39,291 bases of DNA from Deltaproteobacteria bacterium (GTDB lineage Bacteria > Myxococcota_A > Polyangia > JACPQR01), in the NCBI GenBank assembly GCA_016190375.1, contig JACPQR010000066.1, forward strand, positions 1 through 39,291, written 5' to 3'. Each line of letters starts with the position of its first letter. Position 1 is the stretch's first letter. Below are positions 24,613 through 35,021 of this stretch, piece by piece. A program made the translations under genes and the position numbers. The notes under the pieces are model-generated. The model ran no database searches, had not been told where the DNA came from, and worked only from the letters and a program-made list of their open reading frames with translations.

Positions 24613-25961
24613 TAGCAGCGCACCTCCGCGCCCCGGCGCGTGTAGAACCACCAGCAGATCGCCAGGTTCGCCGCGTAGAAGACCGCGAGGACGATGAAGG
24701 CCGCGTTCACCGACGCGTACTTGCCCAGGGACCAGCTGAAGAGCATCGGGAGGATGAAGGAGCCGTAGGCCGCGGCGGCGGAGGTCCAGCCGAGCACCGG
24801 CCCGGCCTCCTTGGGCGGGAAGATCACCGGGATCATCCGGAACGTGGACCCATTTCCGATCCCGGCACCGAGGAAGAGGACGAGCATGATCGCGAGGAAA
24901 GGCCAGAAATCCGAGGCCGAGTGCGGCGCGGTGAAGGCCGTGATGGCGATCGATCCGCCGAGGAGCAACAGGCCGCTCAGGATCGTCACCTTCGCGCCGC
25001 CGACCTTGTCCGAGACCCAGCCCGCGATCGGCCGTGTCGTGGATCCGATGAGGGCGCCGAGGAAGGCGAACTTCAGCGGATCCGGCGCGCCTTCGACCTT
25101 TCCGAAGACCTCCCGGATGAGCAGCGCGAACGCGGCGGAGAGCCCGGAGAAGGACCCGAAGGTCATCATGTACAGGGAGGTCATCAGCCAGTTGTGCTTG
25201 CGCCGGAAGATGACGCTCTGCTCGCCCATCGTGGCCTTGACCGGGATGCTCTTGAGGCCCAGCGCCGCCGCGATCGTGAAGAAGGCGACCGGAAGCACCC
25301 AGATGAAGGCTGCGTTCTGGATGAAGATCGACTTGGTGCCGTTGGGCCCGGCCCAGTCCATGGGCTCGCCGCCGGTCGCGCCGAAGATGGAGGCGCCGAT
25401 CACCGCGGGCGTCAGGAACTGGACGAGGCTCACGCCGAAGTTGCCGAGGCCGGCCTGGATCCCGAGCGCGGTGCCCTGCTTGGCCTTCGGGAAGAAGAAG
25501 CTCGTGCTCGACATGAAGGCGGCGAAGTTGCCGCCGCCGAAGCCGGCGCTCGCGGCGAGGGTCAGGAGGACCCAGTACGGTGTCTGGGGGTCCTGGACCG
25601 CGAGGCCCACGCCCACGCTGGGGACGAGGAGCGTCGCCGTCGCGAAGGTCACGACCGAGCGTGTCCCGAAGATCTGGACGACGAACGAGTACGGGATGCG
25701 CAGCGTCGCTCCGACCAGCCCCGGCAGGGCCGTCAGCCAGAAGCGCTGGCCCACCGACAGCGGGAAGCCGAGCTCCGGCAGGCGGACCACGATCGCGCTC
25801 CACATGAACCACGTGGCGAAGGAGAGCGTGAGCGAGCCGGTCGTGATCCAGAGCGTCCGGTTCGCGACCCGTGCTCCGCGTGCGGCCCAGAACTCCGCGT
25901 TCTCGGGCTCCCAGGCCGCGAGCCCGCCTGCCTTCGCCGCCGGTGTCGGGATGCTGGTCAT
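24612..25961 (-). CDS. narK: Nitrate/nitrite transporter NarK (second copy)
   Basis: 449-residue major facilitator with about twelve helices and NarK-type glycine signatures, such as SAGFGGGNFAAFMSST and FLGAGIGNGSTFRMIP. It would import nitrate or exchange it for nitrite across the inner membrane to serve cytoplasmic NarG. GGAGGCACGTAC before the ATG at 25961 is a good ribosome site, and the ATG overlaps by four bases the original stop of the upstream narK. It is complete, unlike its neighbour, so transport capacity is probably kept even if the first copy is broken. Confidence 0.9.
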   Translation of the reverse strand: MTSIPTPAAKAGGLAAWEPENAEFWAARGARVANRTLWITTGSLTLSFATWFMWSAIVVRLPELGFPLSVGQRFWLTALPGLVGATLRIPYSFVVQIFGTRSVVTFATATLLVPSVGVGLAVQDPQTPYWVLLTLAASAGFGGGNFAAFMSSTSFFFPKAKQGTALGIQAGLGNFGVSLVQFLTPAVIGASIFGATGGEPMDWAGPNGTKSIFIQNAAFIWVLPVAFFTIAAALGLKSIPVKATMGEQSVIFRRKHNWLMTSLYMMTFGSFSGLSAAFALLIREVFGKVEGAPDPLKFAFLGALIGSTTRPIAGWVSDKVGGAKVTILSGLLLLGGSIAITAFTAPHSASDFWPFLAIMLVLFLGAGIGNGSTFRMIPVIFPPKEAGPVLGWTSAAAAYGSFILPMLFSWSLGKYASVNAAFIVLAVFYAANLAICWWFYTRRGAEVRC

Positions 25962-26173
25962 GTACGTGCCTCCGTTGGCGCAGCGGCAACGACGGGCGGG
26001 ACGCTGAGCCTCGCCAGGATCGGCTCGATCTCCTCCTCGGGCCCCTCGATGCCTTCCGCTGCCGACGTCCTGGTCATGCGCGTGACGACCACGTGCATCC
26101 ATGCCAGGCAGATGCCGGCGACGCCGAGGAGGAACAGCCAGCAGGTCGTCCAGAGCCCGGTCGCCTCGAGCAG
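25958..26173 (-). pseudogene. narK: 3' remnant of the first narK behind an in-frame amber codon
   Basis: In the same frame as the narK at 26174-27517, the sequence continues after the TAG (26174-26176) for 71 more codons and ends in TGA at 25958-25960, overlapping the next ATG as ATGA. The continuation reads LLEATGLWTTCWLFLLGVAG, the last transmembrane helix of NarK, followed by a Glu-rich tail. The TAG stands where the family usually has Tyr (FGYLL). Nothing else is disturbed. Confidence 0.75.
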
Positions 26174-27517
26174 CTAGCCGAAGAGGAACGCGCAGACGAA
26201 GCCGCCCAGCCCGCCGATCACGCCCACGATCCCCCCGACCACCCCGACCTCTCGCGGGAAGTAGGTCGGGATGTGCTTGTAGACGGCCGCCTTCCCGATG
26301 CCGGTCGTGACTCCGATGACCATCACCAGGAACGTGAAGATCCAGACGTTCGCCTGGAAGAAGATGCTGGTGATCCCCCTGGCGAGGAGCTGCTTCTTCT
26401 TCACGTGCTCGCCGACCCGGACGACGGGCTCCTGCCAGGACTTGCTCCGCGGCCACACCAGGAGCCCCTGGGCGGTCTCGGCGGGACGGCGGCCGGTGCG
26501 AACCGCGACCGCATACCGAGTTTCGCCGACCACGACCTCGGACGGGGAGACGGAGGTGACGACTCCGCCTCGCTGGGCCATCACGCCCTGGCCCGGCGAC
26601 TCGATCTCCATCCGCGGGATCAGGAGGAAGAAGAGCGCGACGATCGAGACCGCGAGGATCCAGTACATCGTCCGGCGCGCGCCGGCGCGGTCGGAGATGA
26701 ATCCGCCCAGCGCGCGGATCACGCCCGAGGGGAGGCTGAAGCAGGCCGCCAGGAGGCCCGCGGTCGCGATCGACATCGAGTAGGCGTTCACGTAGTAGGG
26801 GATGAGCCACTGCGCGAGCGCGACGAACCCGCCGAACACGAAGAAGTAGTACAGGCCGAAGCGCCAGACGCGGACGTTCCGGAGCGGCGCGAGCTGCATC
26901 GCGATGGTCTTGGCCTTGGCGGCCTCGACCTTTCGCGTCTCGGTGAAGACGAAGAAGAGGACCGCGGTCACGACGAGCGCCGCGGCGTACAGCTTCGGCA
27001 TCGTCCGCCACGCATCGACGTCCGCGCCGCCGTTCGTGAGGTGGCGCAGCAGGATCGGGCCTCCGATGCTGGTCAGCGCGGCGCCCGCGTTGCCCGCGCC
27101 GAAGACCCCGAGCGCCGTCCCCTGGTGCTCCTGGCGGAAGAAGAGGGAGGTGTACGCGATGCCCACGGCGAACGCGCCGCCCGCCAGCCCGAAGCCCAAG
27201 GCGCAGGCGAGGAAGCCCGCATAGCTCTGGGCGTGGCCGACGAGGTACATCGGCACCGCGGCGACGAGGAGCAAGAGGCCGTAGACGACCCGCCCCCCGA
27301 ACCTGTCGGTGAGGACGCCCAGCGGCAGCCGGACGAGCGAGCCCGTCAGGACCGGCACGCCCAGGAGCCAGCCGATCTGCGCCTTGTTCCAGGCGAAGAC
27401 CTGGTTGTCCACGAGGAAGGTCACCAGGACGCCGTTCAGCATCCAGCACGCGAAGCACACCATGAACGCGAAGGTGTTCATCGCGAGGACCGACGTCGCG
27501 CGGCGCTGGGAAGTCAC
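26174..27517 (-). CDS. narK: Nitrate/nitrite transporter NarK (first copy, truncated by TAG)
   Basis: 447 residues up to the stop. MFS transporter with the NarK layout, including AFAVGIAYTSLFFRQEHQGTALG and GGVIRALGGF-type loops. Between helices there is a soluble insert of about 75 residues (from about residue 290, with SPGQGVMAQRGGVVTSVSPS and VVRVGEHVKKKQLLARG), which I believe is typical of this NarK subgroup. The frame stops at TAG just before the last helix, while the rest is intact at 25958-26173. GTG start at 27517, seven bases after the narI stop. A truncated protein may misfold. Confidence 0.85.
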   Translation of the reverse strand: MTSQRRATSVLAMNTFAFMVCFACWMLNGVLVTFLVDNQVFAWNKAQIGWLLGVPVLTGSLVRLPLGVLTDRFGGRVVYGLLLLVAAVPMYLVGHAQSYAGFLACALGFGLAGGAFAVGIAYTSLFFRQEHQGTALGVFGAGNAGAALTSIGGPILLRHLTNGGADVDAWRTMPKLYAAALVVTAVLFFVFTETRKVEAAKAKTIAMQLAPLRNVRVWRFGLYYFFVFGGFVALAQWLIPYYVNAYSMSIATAGLLAACFSLPSGVIRALGGFISDRAGARRTMYWILAVSIVALFFLLIPRMEIESPGQGVMAQRGGVVTSVSPSEVVVGETRYAVAVRTGRRPAETAQGLLVWPRSKSWQEPVVRVGEHVKKKQLLARGITSIFFQANVWIFTFLVMVIGVTTGIGKAAVYKHIPTYFPREVGVVGGIVGVIGGLGGFVCAFLFG

Positions 27518-27524
27518 GGCGCGC

Positions 27525-28235
27525 CTACTCCGCCCGGCGAATCGTCCGCCTGTCCCAGTACCACCGCACCATCTGCCACTTTCGCCAGAGGTAGGGGTTC
27601 GGGACGACGAGGATGTGGACCAGCCTCGAGAAGGGGAACAGGCCGATGAGCAGCCAGGCCCCGATCACGTGCAGCTTCACGAACCACGGCAAGGCCGTGA
27701 CGTAGGAGACGTCGGGCTGGAGCGTCACGAGCGACCAGAGGTACGGCGAGGCGGAGCTCGCGAACCAGGAGGAGCCCCAGCCGTAGAACATGGCGGTGCC
27801 CAGACCCGTGACGGTCTGCGAGAGGAGCAGGAGGTAGACGGCCCAGTCGATCCCGGAGGTCACGATGCGCGACTTCGAGTCGGTCAGGCGGCGAACGACG
27901 ATGTTCACCAGGCCCACGAGCGTGAGGAGCCCCGCGACGAAGGCCGCGACCTCGATGACGTAGAGGCGGACTGGAACGGCGTTCCAGGCCAGGACCGAGC
28001 GCGGTATCGCGAAGCCGACGAGGTGCCCGGCCGTGAGCGTCAGGATGCCGTAGTGGAAGGGCACCGACCCCCAGAAGTGATGCCGGTTCTCGAGGAACTG
28101 CGACGAGAGGCTCGAGTAGGTGAAGGCCTGCGATCGGTACCGATGGATCGTGCCGATCAGGCAGAGCGCCATGACGACGTAGGGCAAGGTCCCGAGCAGG
28201 ATCCCGTCGAGCGAGGTGAGGAGCCCGTCAAGCAT
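27525..28235 (-). CDS. narI: Respiratory nitrate reductase gamma subunit NarI
   Basis: 236 residues, five transmembrane helices, dihaem cytochrome b. The four haem ligands seem present: His61 and His71 (FHYGILTLTAGHL) and His189 and His207 (VKLHVIGAW, SRLVH). It oxidises quinol at the periplasmic side and passes electrons to NarH. AGGAGAGCTCG precedes the ATG at 28235, which overlaps the end of narJ by eight bases. Length and ligands match the E. coli family. Confidence 0.93.
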   Translation of the reverse strand: MLDGLLTSLDGILLGTLPYVVMALCLIGTIHRYRSQAFTYSSLSSQFLENRHHFWGSVPFHYGILTLTAGHLVGFAIPRSVLAWNAVPVRLYVIEVAAFVAGLLTLVGLVNIVVRRLTDSKSRIVTSGIDWAVYLLLLSQTVTGLGTAMFYGWGSSWFASSASPYLWSLVTLQPDVSYVTALPWFVKLHVIGAWLLIGLFPFSRLVHILVVPNPYLWRKWQMVRWYWDRRTIRRAE

Positions 28236-28776
28236 CGAGCTCTCCTCCCTTCTCGCGCGTGCGCCCTTCCGGGCACGCCGCGGCGACGAGGTCCCGGACC
28301 GCGGCGACGAGCGCGCGCGTCGGGCTCGACTCGGGCTGCCCGGCGATCATCTTGTCGATCGCTCGGAGCACCCTTGCAGCCAGCGGGGCGGCCTCCTGGG
28401 CGGGGAGCCGGCCGAGGACCTGGAGCACGTGGCTCAGGTGGTCGGGCAGCTCCGCGGACTCGGGGACCCCGAGCCGGCGCATCAGGCCCCGCATCGAGAC
28501 CAGGAAGTCGCCTCGGGCGTAGCTCTCGCCAAACAGGTGCCAGCCGACCTCCAGGCAGGCCGAGGGGTTCATGTCGAAGGTCGCGGTGAAGTGCTCCTGG
28601 ATCTCCTCGACCCGCGTCGTCCCGACCCACCTCGCGAAGGGCTCGAGCGTGAGCATCACGTCCGGCTGCACCTCGTGAAGCCTCTCTTGGGCGAGGGCGA
28701 CCAGGGCGCCGTAACCGTTACCGGGGTAGACGAAGAGCGACCCGAGTCGCTCGTAGAGCTTGGAGTCGATCTTCAC
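28228..28776 (-). CDS. narJ: Nitrate reductase assembly chaperone NarJ
   Basis: 182-residue all-alpha TorD/NarJ-type chaperone (YERLGSLFVYPG, GWHLFGESYARGDFLVSMRGLMRRLGV, ELPDHLSHVLQVLGRL). It guides molybdenum-cofactor insertion and membrane docking of NarGH. The GTG start at 28776 overlaps the narH stop as GTGA. Order narG-H-J-I is canonical. The C-terminus is charged and poorly conserved. Confidence 0.92.
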   Translation of the reverse strand: MKIDSKLYERLGSLFVYPGNGYGALVALAQERLHEVQPDVMLTLEPFARWVGTTRVEEIQEHFTATFDMNPSACLEVGWHLFGESYARGDFLVSMRGLMRRLGVPESAELPDHLSHVLQVLGRLPAQEAAPLAARVLRAIDKMIAGQPESSPTRALVAAVRDLVAAACPEGRTREKGGELDA

Positions 28777-30263
28777 AGCCCCCTCCGCGGTGCGACACTG
28801 AGACCGAAACCCACCTCCTGCTTGTGCTGCAAGGGGTCCTTCATCATCTCGATCGCCTCTTCGCGGTGGGCGGGCGGGATGACGAAGCGGTCGTCGAAGG
28901 TCGCGAGCGAGGTGAGCCGGTAGATCGCGTCCGCCTCCTCGGGGCTCGAGCCGGCCTCGGCCAGCATCCGCTCGGCGGCGCTCTTCTCGACGTCGCCCAC
29001 GGTCGCCGCCCGCCGGAAGCTGCGTACGGCGAGCTGCTTGCGTAGCGCGTAGCGCACGAGGCCCTCGTTGCCCGCGCCGAGGAGCCGCGCGAGATAGGCG
29101 ATCGGCATCCGGGACTCGTCGGCGACGTGGAAGAGCCCGTCGGAGACGTTCGCGACCTTCCCGGTCTCGGCGCTCGACATGACGGGCAGGAGCGGCGGCA
29201 CGTAGAACAGCATCGGCAGCGTGCGGAACTCGAGGTGAGGGGGCAGCGCGATCTTCCAGACCTTGACGAACTTGTAGACGGGCGACTGCTGGGCGGCCTC
29301 GATGGTCGAGTCGTGCAGCCCATTCGCGCGCGCCGCGGCGATGACCTCCGGGTCGAACGGATCGAGGACGAGCGAACGGTGCGCCTCGACGAGGTCCTCG
29401 TCGGGCCTGGTGGCGACCTCCTCGATCCGCGACGCGTCGTACAGCAGCACGCCGAGGTAGCGGATCCGGCCGACGCACGAGTGGAAGCAAGCGGGTGCCT
29501 GCCCGGTCTCGAGTCGCGGGAAGCAGAGGATGCACTTCTCGGATTTGCCGGTCTGCCAGTTGAAGTACGTCTTCTTGTACGGGCAGGCCGAGACGCAGGC
29601 GCGCCAGGCGCGGCAGCGCGTCTGGTCGAGGAGCACGATGCCGTCCTCGCCGCGCTTGTACAGAGCGCCCGAGGGGCACGAGGCCACGCACGAGGGGTTG
29701 AGGCAGTGGTTGCAGATGCGCGGGAAGTAGAAGAAGACGAGCCGCTCGATCGCGAAGAGCTGCTCGCGCTGCTCGGGCGTCAGCGCGGCGAGGTTTGGAT
29801 CGTTCTCGGCGTAGACGGGCGAGCCCGAGAGGTCGTCGTCCCAGTTTGGACCCGCCTCGATGTCGATGTACTCGCCGGTGACCATGGAGATCGGTCGCGC
29901 CGTGGGCTGGTCGGGCCCCTCGGGCGCGTGGATCAGCTCCGAGTACTCGTAGGTCCAGGGCTCGTAGTAGTCGTCCATGCTCGGCATGGACGGGTTGTGG
30001 AAGATGTTGGTGATGATCTTGGCCTTGCCGTTGGCGCGCAGGCGGAGCTTGCCGCCGCGCACCTCCCAGCCGCCGCGGTACTCCTCCTGGTCCTCCCACC
30101 TCGTCGGGTAGCCCGTGCCGGGCTTGGTCTCGACGTTGTTCCACCACATGTACTCGGTGCCCTTGCGGTCGGTCCAGATGTTCTTGCAGGCGATGCTGCA
30201 GGTGTGGCACCCGATGCACTTGTCGAGGTGGAAGACCATCGAGATCTGAGATCGCACGTCCAT
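28773..30263 (-). CDS. narH: Respiratory nitrate reductase beta subunit NarH
   Basis: 496 residues, the Fe-S electron conduit between NarI and NarG. First cluster motif C16-x2-C19-x2-C22-x3-C26 (CIGCHTCSIAC), then CNHCLNPSCVASCPSGA, CRAWRACVSACPYKK and CILCFPR, with a late CFHSC. One of the clusters has a Trp in the second position (CRAWRAC), the usual 3Fe-4S signature of NarH. ATG at 30263, eleven bases after the narG stop, with GAGG upstream. Cytoplasmic, no signal peptide. It ends by overlapping narJ. Confidence 0.94.
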   Translation of the reverse strand: MDVRSQISMVFHLDKCIGCHTCSIACKNIWTDRKGTEYMWWNNVETKPGTGYPTRWEDQEEYRGGWEVRGGKLRLRANGKAKIITNIFHNPSMPSMDDYYEPWTYEYSELIHAPEGPDQPTARPISMVTGEYIDIEAGPNWDDDLSGSPVYAENDPNLAALTPEQREQLFAIERLVFFYFPRICNHCLNPSCVASCPSGALYKRGEDGIVLLDQTRCRAWRACVSACPYKKTYFNWQTGKSEKCILCFPRLETGQAPACFHSCVGRIRYLGVLLYDASRIEEVATRPDEDLVEAHRSLVLDPFDPEVIAAARANGLHDSTIEAAQQSPVYKFVKVWKIALPPHLEFRTLPMLFYVPPLLPVMSSAETGKVANVSDGLFHVADESRMPIAYLARLLGAGNEGLVRYALRKQLAVRSFRRAATVGDVEKSAAERMLAEAGSSPEEADAIYRLTSLATFDDRFVIPPAHREEAIEMMKDPLQHKQEVGFGLSVAPRRGL

Positions 30264-30274
30264 CGGTCGCCTCG

Positions 30275-33200
30275 CTACCAGACCAGCTTCGGGAGCTTGC
30301 GCACGAGGACGTGGGTGTCCCGGTTGCAGCCCGTCGGCCCCCAGTAGTTGAAGTGGAATGTGAACTGGCCGTAGCCGCCGACCATCAGGTTCGGCTTGAG
30401 CCGCGTGCGCGTCAGGCTGTTGTGGCCCCCGGCGCGCCGCTCGCCCCTCAGCGGCGACTTGGGCACCGAGTAGGTGCGCTCGGGCGAGTGATAGATGATG
30501 CAGATCCCCCGCGGGATGCGCGCGCTCACGCAGGCGCGGGTCACGACCACGCCGTGGTCGTTGTGGACCTCGACCCAGTCGTTGTCCACGACGCCGATCT
30601 CCTCGGCGTCGTGGTCGTTGATCCAGAACGGCTCGACGCCGCGCGACAGCGTCGTCATCCGGTGGTTGTCGCCGTAGGTCGAGTGGATGTGCCACTTCCC
30701 GTGCGGCGTGAGGTAGTTGAGCATTATCGAGCCGGTGGGTGCCCTTCGGTCCCCCCCCGAAGCCCCCCGCTCGGCGGCATCCTCGGTCCACATCAGGTCC
30801 GCGTACTGGGTCGGAGTCGGCTTCGGCTTGTACGTCGGGAGGTGCTCGCCGAACTGGATGTAGCCGGGGTGGTCGAGGTACAGGTGCTGCCGGCCCGTCA
30901 GCGTGCGCCACGGGACGAGGCGCTCCTTGTTGTAAGTGAACGGCGAGTAGGCGCGCCCCTTGTCGATGAGGCCCGACCACATCGGGCTGTTGTGCAGCCG
31001 CCGCGGCTGCGACTGCAGATCCATGTGCGTCATCCGCACGTCGCGGACGCGCTCGGCGAGATCGGCGAGCGGCAGGCCGACCTTCGCCTCCATGTTCTTG
31101 TACGAGCGGTAGGCGAGCTCGCCGTTCGTGACGGAGGCGAGGCGGAGGATGGCGTTGCACACGTCGACGTCCATCCGGAGGGACGGATACCGCTTGCCGC
31201 CCCACTCCACGGAGCGGCTCGAGGCCTGCAATTCGTCGTAGAAGTCCTCGACCATGTAGTGCGTGCCGTGCGCGCCGAGGCCGTTGGCTCGCACCTGCGG
31301 ACCGAGCGAGACGTACTGGTGGTAGAGGTTCCGGTAGTCCCGCTCGACGACGGCGAGGCCAGGCATGGTCTTGCCCGGTATCGGCGCGACCTCACCGGCC
31401 GTCCAGTCCAGGATGGCGGGCTGCGCGATCTCGGCCGGCGTGTCGTGAGCGAGCGGGGTCGCGACGAGGTCCTTGACCGGTCCCTGGAAGTGCCGCGGCG
31501 CGAGCTCGGAGAACTTCAGCGAGATGGCCTTGAAGATCTCCCAGTCGCTCTTGGACTCCCAGCAGGCGGGCACCGCGGCGGACAGCGGGTGGATGAAGCT
31601 GTGCATGTCCGTCGAGTTGAGGTCGTTCTTCTCGTACCAGGTGGCCGCCGGCAGGACGATGTCCGAGTAGAGCGCGGACGTGTCCATCCGGAAGTTCAGG
31701 TCGACGACGAGGTCCATCTTTCCCTGGGGCGCCTTCTCGAGCCACGTGACCTCGCGCACCGAGTCCTTCGCGACCTCCTTCGCGATGTCGTTGTGGTGCG
31801 TCCCGAGATAGTGGTTGAGGAAGTACTCGTGGCCCTTGCTCGAGGACATGAGCGCGTTGCCGCGCCAGATGAACCAGACGCGCGGCCAGTTCTCCTCGGC
31901 GTCCGGGTTCTCCACCGAGAAGCGGAGCTTCTTCGCGCAGAGCTGCTCGACCGCGTACTTGACGACCCCGGCGTCATCGGTCGCTCCGGCCGCGATGGCG
32001 TCCGTGACGACCTCGAGGCTCGAGCGGTCGAACTGGGGGTAGAAGGGCAGCCAGCCGCCCCGGACGGCCTTGACCTGCACGTCCATGGTGTGGCCGGTCG
32101 CGAGGCTCTTCGGATCGTGCTGCTCGGGGACCGTGTGGTAGTCGGTGAAGGACTTCTCGTACCGCCACTGGTCGGTGTGCACGTAGTGCCAGCTCGGCGC
32201 GTTCTGCAGGCGCGAGGCCTTGCACCAGTCCTTGCCGAAGGCGATGGCGCCCCACGACTCGCCGGGCGCCAGCTTCTCTTGACCGACGTAGTGTGCGAGG
32301 CCGCCGCCGTTGACGCCGACGCAGCCGCAGAAGATCAGCGCGTGGATTCCGGCCCGGTACATGAGGTTCGCGTGGTACCAGTGGTTGATCCCGGCGCCGA
32401 GGATGATGGTGCACTTGCCGTTCGTGAGCTCGGCGGTCGTGCCCCACTCGCGGGCGAACTTGATGAGGTTCTTCCTGTCGATCCCCGTGTACTTCTCGGC
32501 CCACGCCGGCGTGAACGGCGCCTCCGCGTCGTCGTAGTCGGCGGGGTACGCGCCGGCGAGGCCGCGCGGGACTCCGTACTGGGCCATCAAGAGGTCGTAG
32601 ACCGTCGCGACGACGAGCTTCTTGCCGTCCGCGGTCTCGATCGTCCTCGTGGGCACACCTCGCGCGATCGCCCGGCCGTGGCCGAAGTCGTCGAGCTTGA
32701 CCTGGTGGACGGCCGCGGAAGAATCGCCGAGGAGCGTCAAGGCCGGGCGGATGGGAGTCCCTTCCTGCGCGTCCTCGAGCTTGAGGTTCCACTTGCCCTT
32801 CTCCTGACCCCATCTGTGTCCGACCGCGCCGGCCGGCATCTTCGGCTGGCCGGTCAGCTCGTCCCAGACGAGGAACTTCCACTCGCCGTTCTCGGTCTGG
32901 GAGTAGCCCTTCAGCCGGTTCGCCCTGACGAGCTGTCCCGGCGAGTAGACGCCGCCCCTGTCCTCGAGCTCCACGAGGAACGGCGCGTCCGAGAACTGCC
33001 GCCCGTAGTCGAGGAAGTAGGGGACCTTCTTCTCGTGGTGGAGCTCCTTGAGGAGCACGTGGTTGACCGCCATCCAGAACGCGCCGTCCTGGCCGGCGTT
33101 CACCGCGATCCACTCGTCCGCGTACTTCGCGACCTGGTTGAAGTCGGGCGCGAAGACGACCATCTTCGTGCCGTTGTGGCGGGCCTCCGCCGCGAAGTGG

Positions 33201-33982
33201 CAGTCGGGCGTCCTGGTCATGTTCAGGTTCGAGCCCATGACCGCGAGGATCTTCGCGTTGTACCAGTCGGCCGACTCCTGCACGTCCGTCTGCTCGCCCC
33301 AGGTCTCGGGCGAGGCGCTCGGCAGGTCGCAGTACCAGTCGTAGAAAGAGAGGGACACGCCGCCCATGAGCTGGAGCATCCGCGCGCCCGCGGCGTAGCT
33401 GACCATCGACATGGCAGGGATCGGAGAGAAGCCCGCGATGCGGTCGGGGCCGCGCGTCTTGATGGTGTGGATCTCGGCGGCGGCGATGAGCTCGAGGACG
33501 GTGTCCCAGCTCGCGCGCCTGAAGCCGCCCTTGCCGCGCGCGCGCTGCCAGCGCGTCCGCGAGGCAGGGTCTCCGACGAGCGAGGCCCAGGCCTCCACCG
33601 GATCGTCGTGCTTGGTCCGGGCATCCTTCCAGAGGTCGAGGAGCGCGCCGCGGACCAGCGGGTACTTGATGCGAAGCGGGCTGTACAGGTACCACGAGAA
33701 GGAGATGCCCCGCTGGCATCCTCGCGGTTCGTACGGCGGGAGGGACGGGTCGAGCAAGGGGTAGTCGAGCCCCTGCATCTCCCAGGTCACGATCCCGTCC
33801 TTGACGTGGATCTGCCACGAGCAGCTCCCCGTGCAGTTCACGCCGTGGGTCGAGCGCACGATCTTGTCGTGCTGCCACCGGTGCCGGTAGAACTCCTCCC
33901 AGCGGCGGCCCTCGGGCGTGACGTCGTCACGGATCAGCGGAAGCGACCTTCCGTTGCCGTTGCCTTTCCCGTTGCCGCTCAT
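30275..33982 (-). CDS. narG: Respiratory nitrate reductase catalytic subunit NarG
   Basis: 1235 residues, the molybdenum bis-MGD catalytic subunit that reduces nitrate to nitrite in the cytoplasm. The Fe-S motif is His46, Cys50, Cys54 and Cys89 ([21 protein letters not shown]). The probable Mo ligand is Asp219 in [17 protein letters not shown]. No Tat signal. The ATG at 33982 is preferred over one 13 codons upstream because GGAGG lies six bases before it. Residues about 1069-1082 ([10 protein letters not shown]) are encoded by a C-rich palindrome and look inserted. It is followed by narH, J and I in the canonical order. Confidence 0.94.
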   Translation of the reverse strand: MSGNGKGNGNGRSLPLIRDDVTPEGRRWEEFYRHRWQHDKIVRSTHGVNCTGSCSWQIHVKDGIVTWEMQGLDYPLLDPSLPPYEPRGCQRGISFSWYLYSPLRIKYPLVRGALLDLWKDARTKHDDPVEAWASLVGDPASRTRWQRARGKGGFRRASWDTVLELIAAAEIHTIKTRGPDRIAGFSPIPAMSMVSYAAGARMLQLMGGVSLSFYDWYCDLPSASPETWGEQTDVQESADWYNAKILAVMGSNLNMTRTPDCHFAAEARHNGTKMVVFAPDFNQVAKYADEWIAVNAGQDGAFWMAVNHVLLKELHHEKKVPYFLDYGRQFSDAPFLVELEDRGGVYSPGQLVRANRLKGYSQTENGEWKFLVWDELTGQPKMPAGAVGHRWGQEKGKWNLKLEDAQEGTPIRPALTLLGDSSAAVHQVKLDDFGHGRAIARGVPTRTIETADGKKLVVATVYDLLMAQYGVPRGLAGAYPADYDDAEAPFTPAWAEKYTGIDRKNLIKFAREWGTTAELTNGKCTIILGAGINHWYHANLMYRAGIHALIFCGCVGVNGGGLAHYVGQEKLAPGESWGAIAFGKDWCKASRLQNAPSWHYVHTDQWRYEKSFTDYHTVPEQHDPKSLATGHTMDVQVKAVRGGWLPFYPQFDRSSLEVVTDAIAAGATDDAGVVKYAVEQLCAKKLRFSVENPDAEENWPRVWFIWRGNALMSSSKGHEYFLNHYLGTHHNDIAKEVAKDSVREVTWLEKAPQGKMDLVVDLNFRMDTSALYSDIVLPAATWYEKNDLNSTDMHSFIHPLSAAVPACWESKSDWEIFKAISLKFSELAPRHFQGPVKDLVATPLAHDTPAEIAQPAILDWTAGEVAPIPGKTMPGLAVVERDYRNLYHQYVSLGPQVRANGLGAHGTHYMVEDFYDELQASSRSVEWGGKRYPSLRMDVDVCNAILRLASVTNGELAYRSYKNMEAKVGLPLADLAERVRDVRMTHMDLQSQPRRLHNSPMWSGLIDKGRAYSPFTYNKERLVPWRTLTGRQHLYLDHPGYIQFGEHLPTYKPKPTPTQYADLMWTEDAAERGASGGDRRAPTGSIMLNYLTPHGKWHIHSTYGDNHRMTTLSRGVEPFWINDHDAEEIGVVDNDWVEVHNDHGVVVTRACVSARIPRGICIIYHSPERTYSVPKSPLRGERRAGGHNSLTRTRLKPNLMVGGYGQFTFHFNYWGPTGCNRDTHVLVRKLPKLVW
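30738..30778. repeat. C-rich palindromic element inside narG (family 2, copy C)
   Basis: CTTCGG and CCGAAG arms flank a run of eight C, followed by six C and CGCTCGGCGG. The C runs and the CGCT-CGGCGG end resemble the elements at 23825, 34041 and 37161, though the match is partial. It is translated in NarG at residues about 1069-1082, in a linker before the conserved [10 protein letters not shown] segment. Confidence 0.5.
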
Positions 33983-34040
33983 TGCCTGCCTCCGTGGACC
34001 ATGCGACGGCGAACAGGGCACCTTGCTGGTGGGGTCCTGC

Positions 34041-34096
34041 GGCCCCCCCCAGACCCCCCCCTCGCTACGGCGGAGTGAATCCGCCTCCGCTCGCCC
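34041..34096. repeat. GC-rich palindromic element before narG (family 2, copy B)
   Basis: Two runs of eight C (34043-34050, 34054-34061), then CTCGCTACGGCGGAGTGAAT and CCGCCTCCGCTCGCC. GGCGGA (34069-34074) pairs with TCCGCC (34080-34085). It lies in the 127 bp between the cytochrome c stop and narG, so it could affect readthrough into narG or RNA processing. Very similar to copies at 23825 and 37161. Confidence 0.75.
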
Positions 34097-34109
34097 GGGC
34101 CTCTGACGA

Positions 34110-35015
34110 TCATCGCTTGCCTCCGGTGACCAGGGGGCGGCGCACGGCCCGGAAGCGGCGCCGCCAGGTGAAGTCGAACAGGACGAGGGAGAAGATCGAG
34201 CCCACGAGGCCGAGCAGGACGAAGTTCACGCTGCTGGTCTCTGCCGCGCCGCCTCGCGATCCGGCGCTCTTCAGGTAGGCGACGAGGCCGAGCGCCTCGT
34301 CGGGCGTGAGCGGATGCCCCTTGAAGACCGGCTGCATCGTCAGGCTGGGAGGCGAGGCGAGCCAGGTGGCGAGGGCCTGCTGGCCTCCCAGCTTCCCGTA
34401 GGTTCCGGTGAGATCCGGCCCCAGCCGTCCGCCGCCGAGCGCGCCGAGACCGCGCACGGTGTGGCAGGACATGCACGGCGGCCCACCTGCCTCCAGCCGC
34501 CGGGCGCCGCTGAAGAGCGCCCGACCCAGCGCCTCGTCCGCGCGCGTCAGCGGCCGCTGCGCCGACGCCATCCCTGCGAACTGCGAGCGCTCGAGCGCGC
34601 TCTCCGCCCTCATCAGATCGATGAGCTGGCCAACGACCGTCGGAGTCACGCCCGCCACTCGCGGCATGACGACTCCCCGCGCCTCTCGTTGCAGCTTCGT
34701 CGCCGTCGCGTCGCCGCTGGCGATCGTTCCGGGCGGGTCGAGGATGAACCGTTCGAGCCAGGCCCGGCTGCGGCGCTCGTGCGCGCCTTTCAGGTCGGGT
34801 CCGGTCGTTCGACCGCCACCTATGGTATGGCAGCTCGCGCAATTCTGGCGGAAGAAGGCCGCCGCATCTTGCGCGCTTGCGCGGCCCGAGAAACCCATGG
34901 TCACCAGGAAGAGCGCACCAATCGAGCCGGCCCGGACGGATCCCACGGCGACACCCACTATCAAGCACCGTGCCGTCAGGAAAGCGCGTTTTTTTCGGTT
35001 CTCCCGCCGAAGCAT
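34110..35015 (-). CDS. Diheme membrane-anchored cytochrome c
   Basis: About 301 residues, with an N-terminal signal region and two c-type haem sites: C59-x2-C62-H63 (CASCH) and C181-x2-C184-H185 (CMSCH). A C-terminal transmembrane helix follows ([20 protein letters not shown]) with a basic end. It is placed just before narG, like the diheme cytochromes of Thermus-type nar operons, and could link the periplasmic enzyme, ACIII or NarI. The start is uncertain: ATG at 35015 has no clear ribosome site, and a TTG two codons earlier or an internal GTG is possible. Confidence 0.78.
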   Translation of the reverse strand: MLRRENRKKRAFLTARCLIVGVAVGSVRAGSIGALFLVTMGFSGRASAQDAAAFFRQNCASCHTIGGGRTTGPDLKGAHERRSRAWLERFILDPPGTIASGDATATKLQREARGVVMPRVAGVTPTVVGQLIDLMRAESALERSQFAGMASAQRPLTRADEALGRALFSGARRLEAGGPPCMSCHTVRGLGALGGGRLGPDLTGTYGKLGGQQALATWLASPPSLTMQPVFKGHPLTPDEALGLVAYLKSAGSRGGAAETSSVNFVLLGLVGSIFSLVLFDFTWRRRFRAVRRPLVTGGKR

Positions 35016-35021
35016 CGGCAA

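Noticed and set aside
26174..26176. Amber codon as a pyrrolysine site in NarK
   Set aside because: Pyrrolysine is known from methylamine methyltransferases and a few other proteins, the position is a normal Tyr, and no pyl gene is in the window. A point mutation is simpler.
30311..34078. Very long open frame on the plus strand opposite narG
   Set aside because: It is a high-GC antisense shadow of narG; the product is Arg/Val/Asp-rich without motifs, while the minus strand gives a complete NarG.
34110..35015. Cytochrome c as a nitrite reductase (NirS or NrfA)
   Set aside because: Only two haem sites, no d1 propeller and no multihaem pattern; it is an electron carrier.
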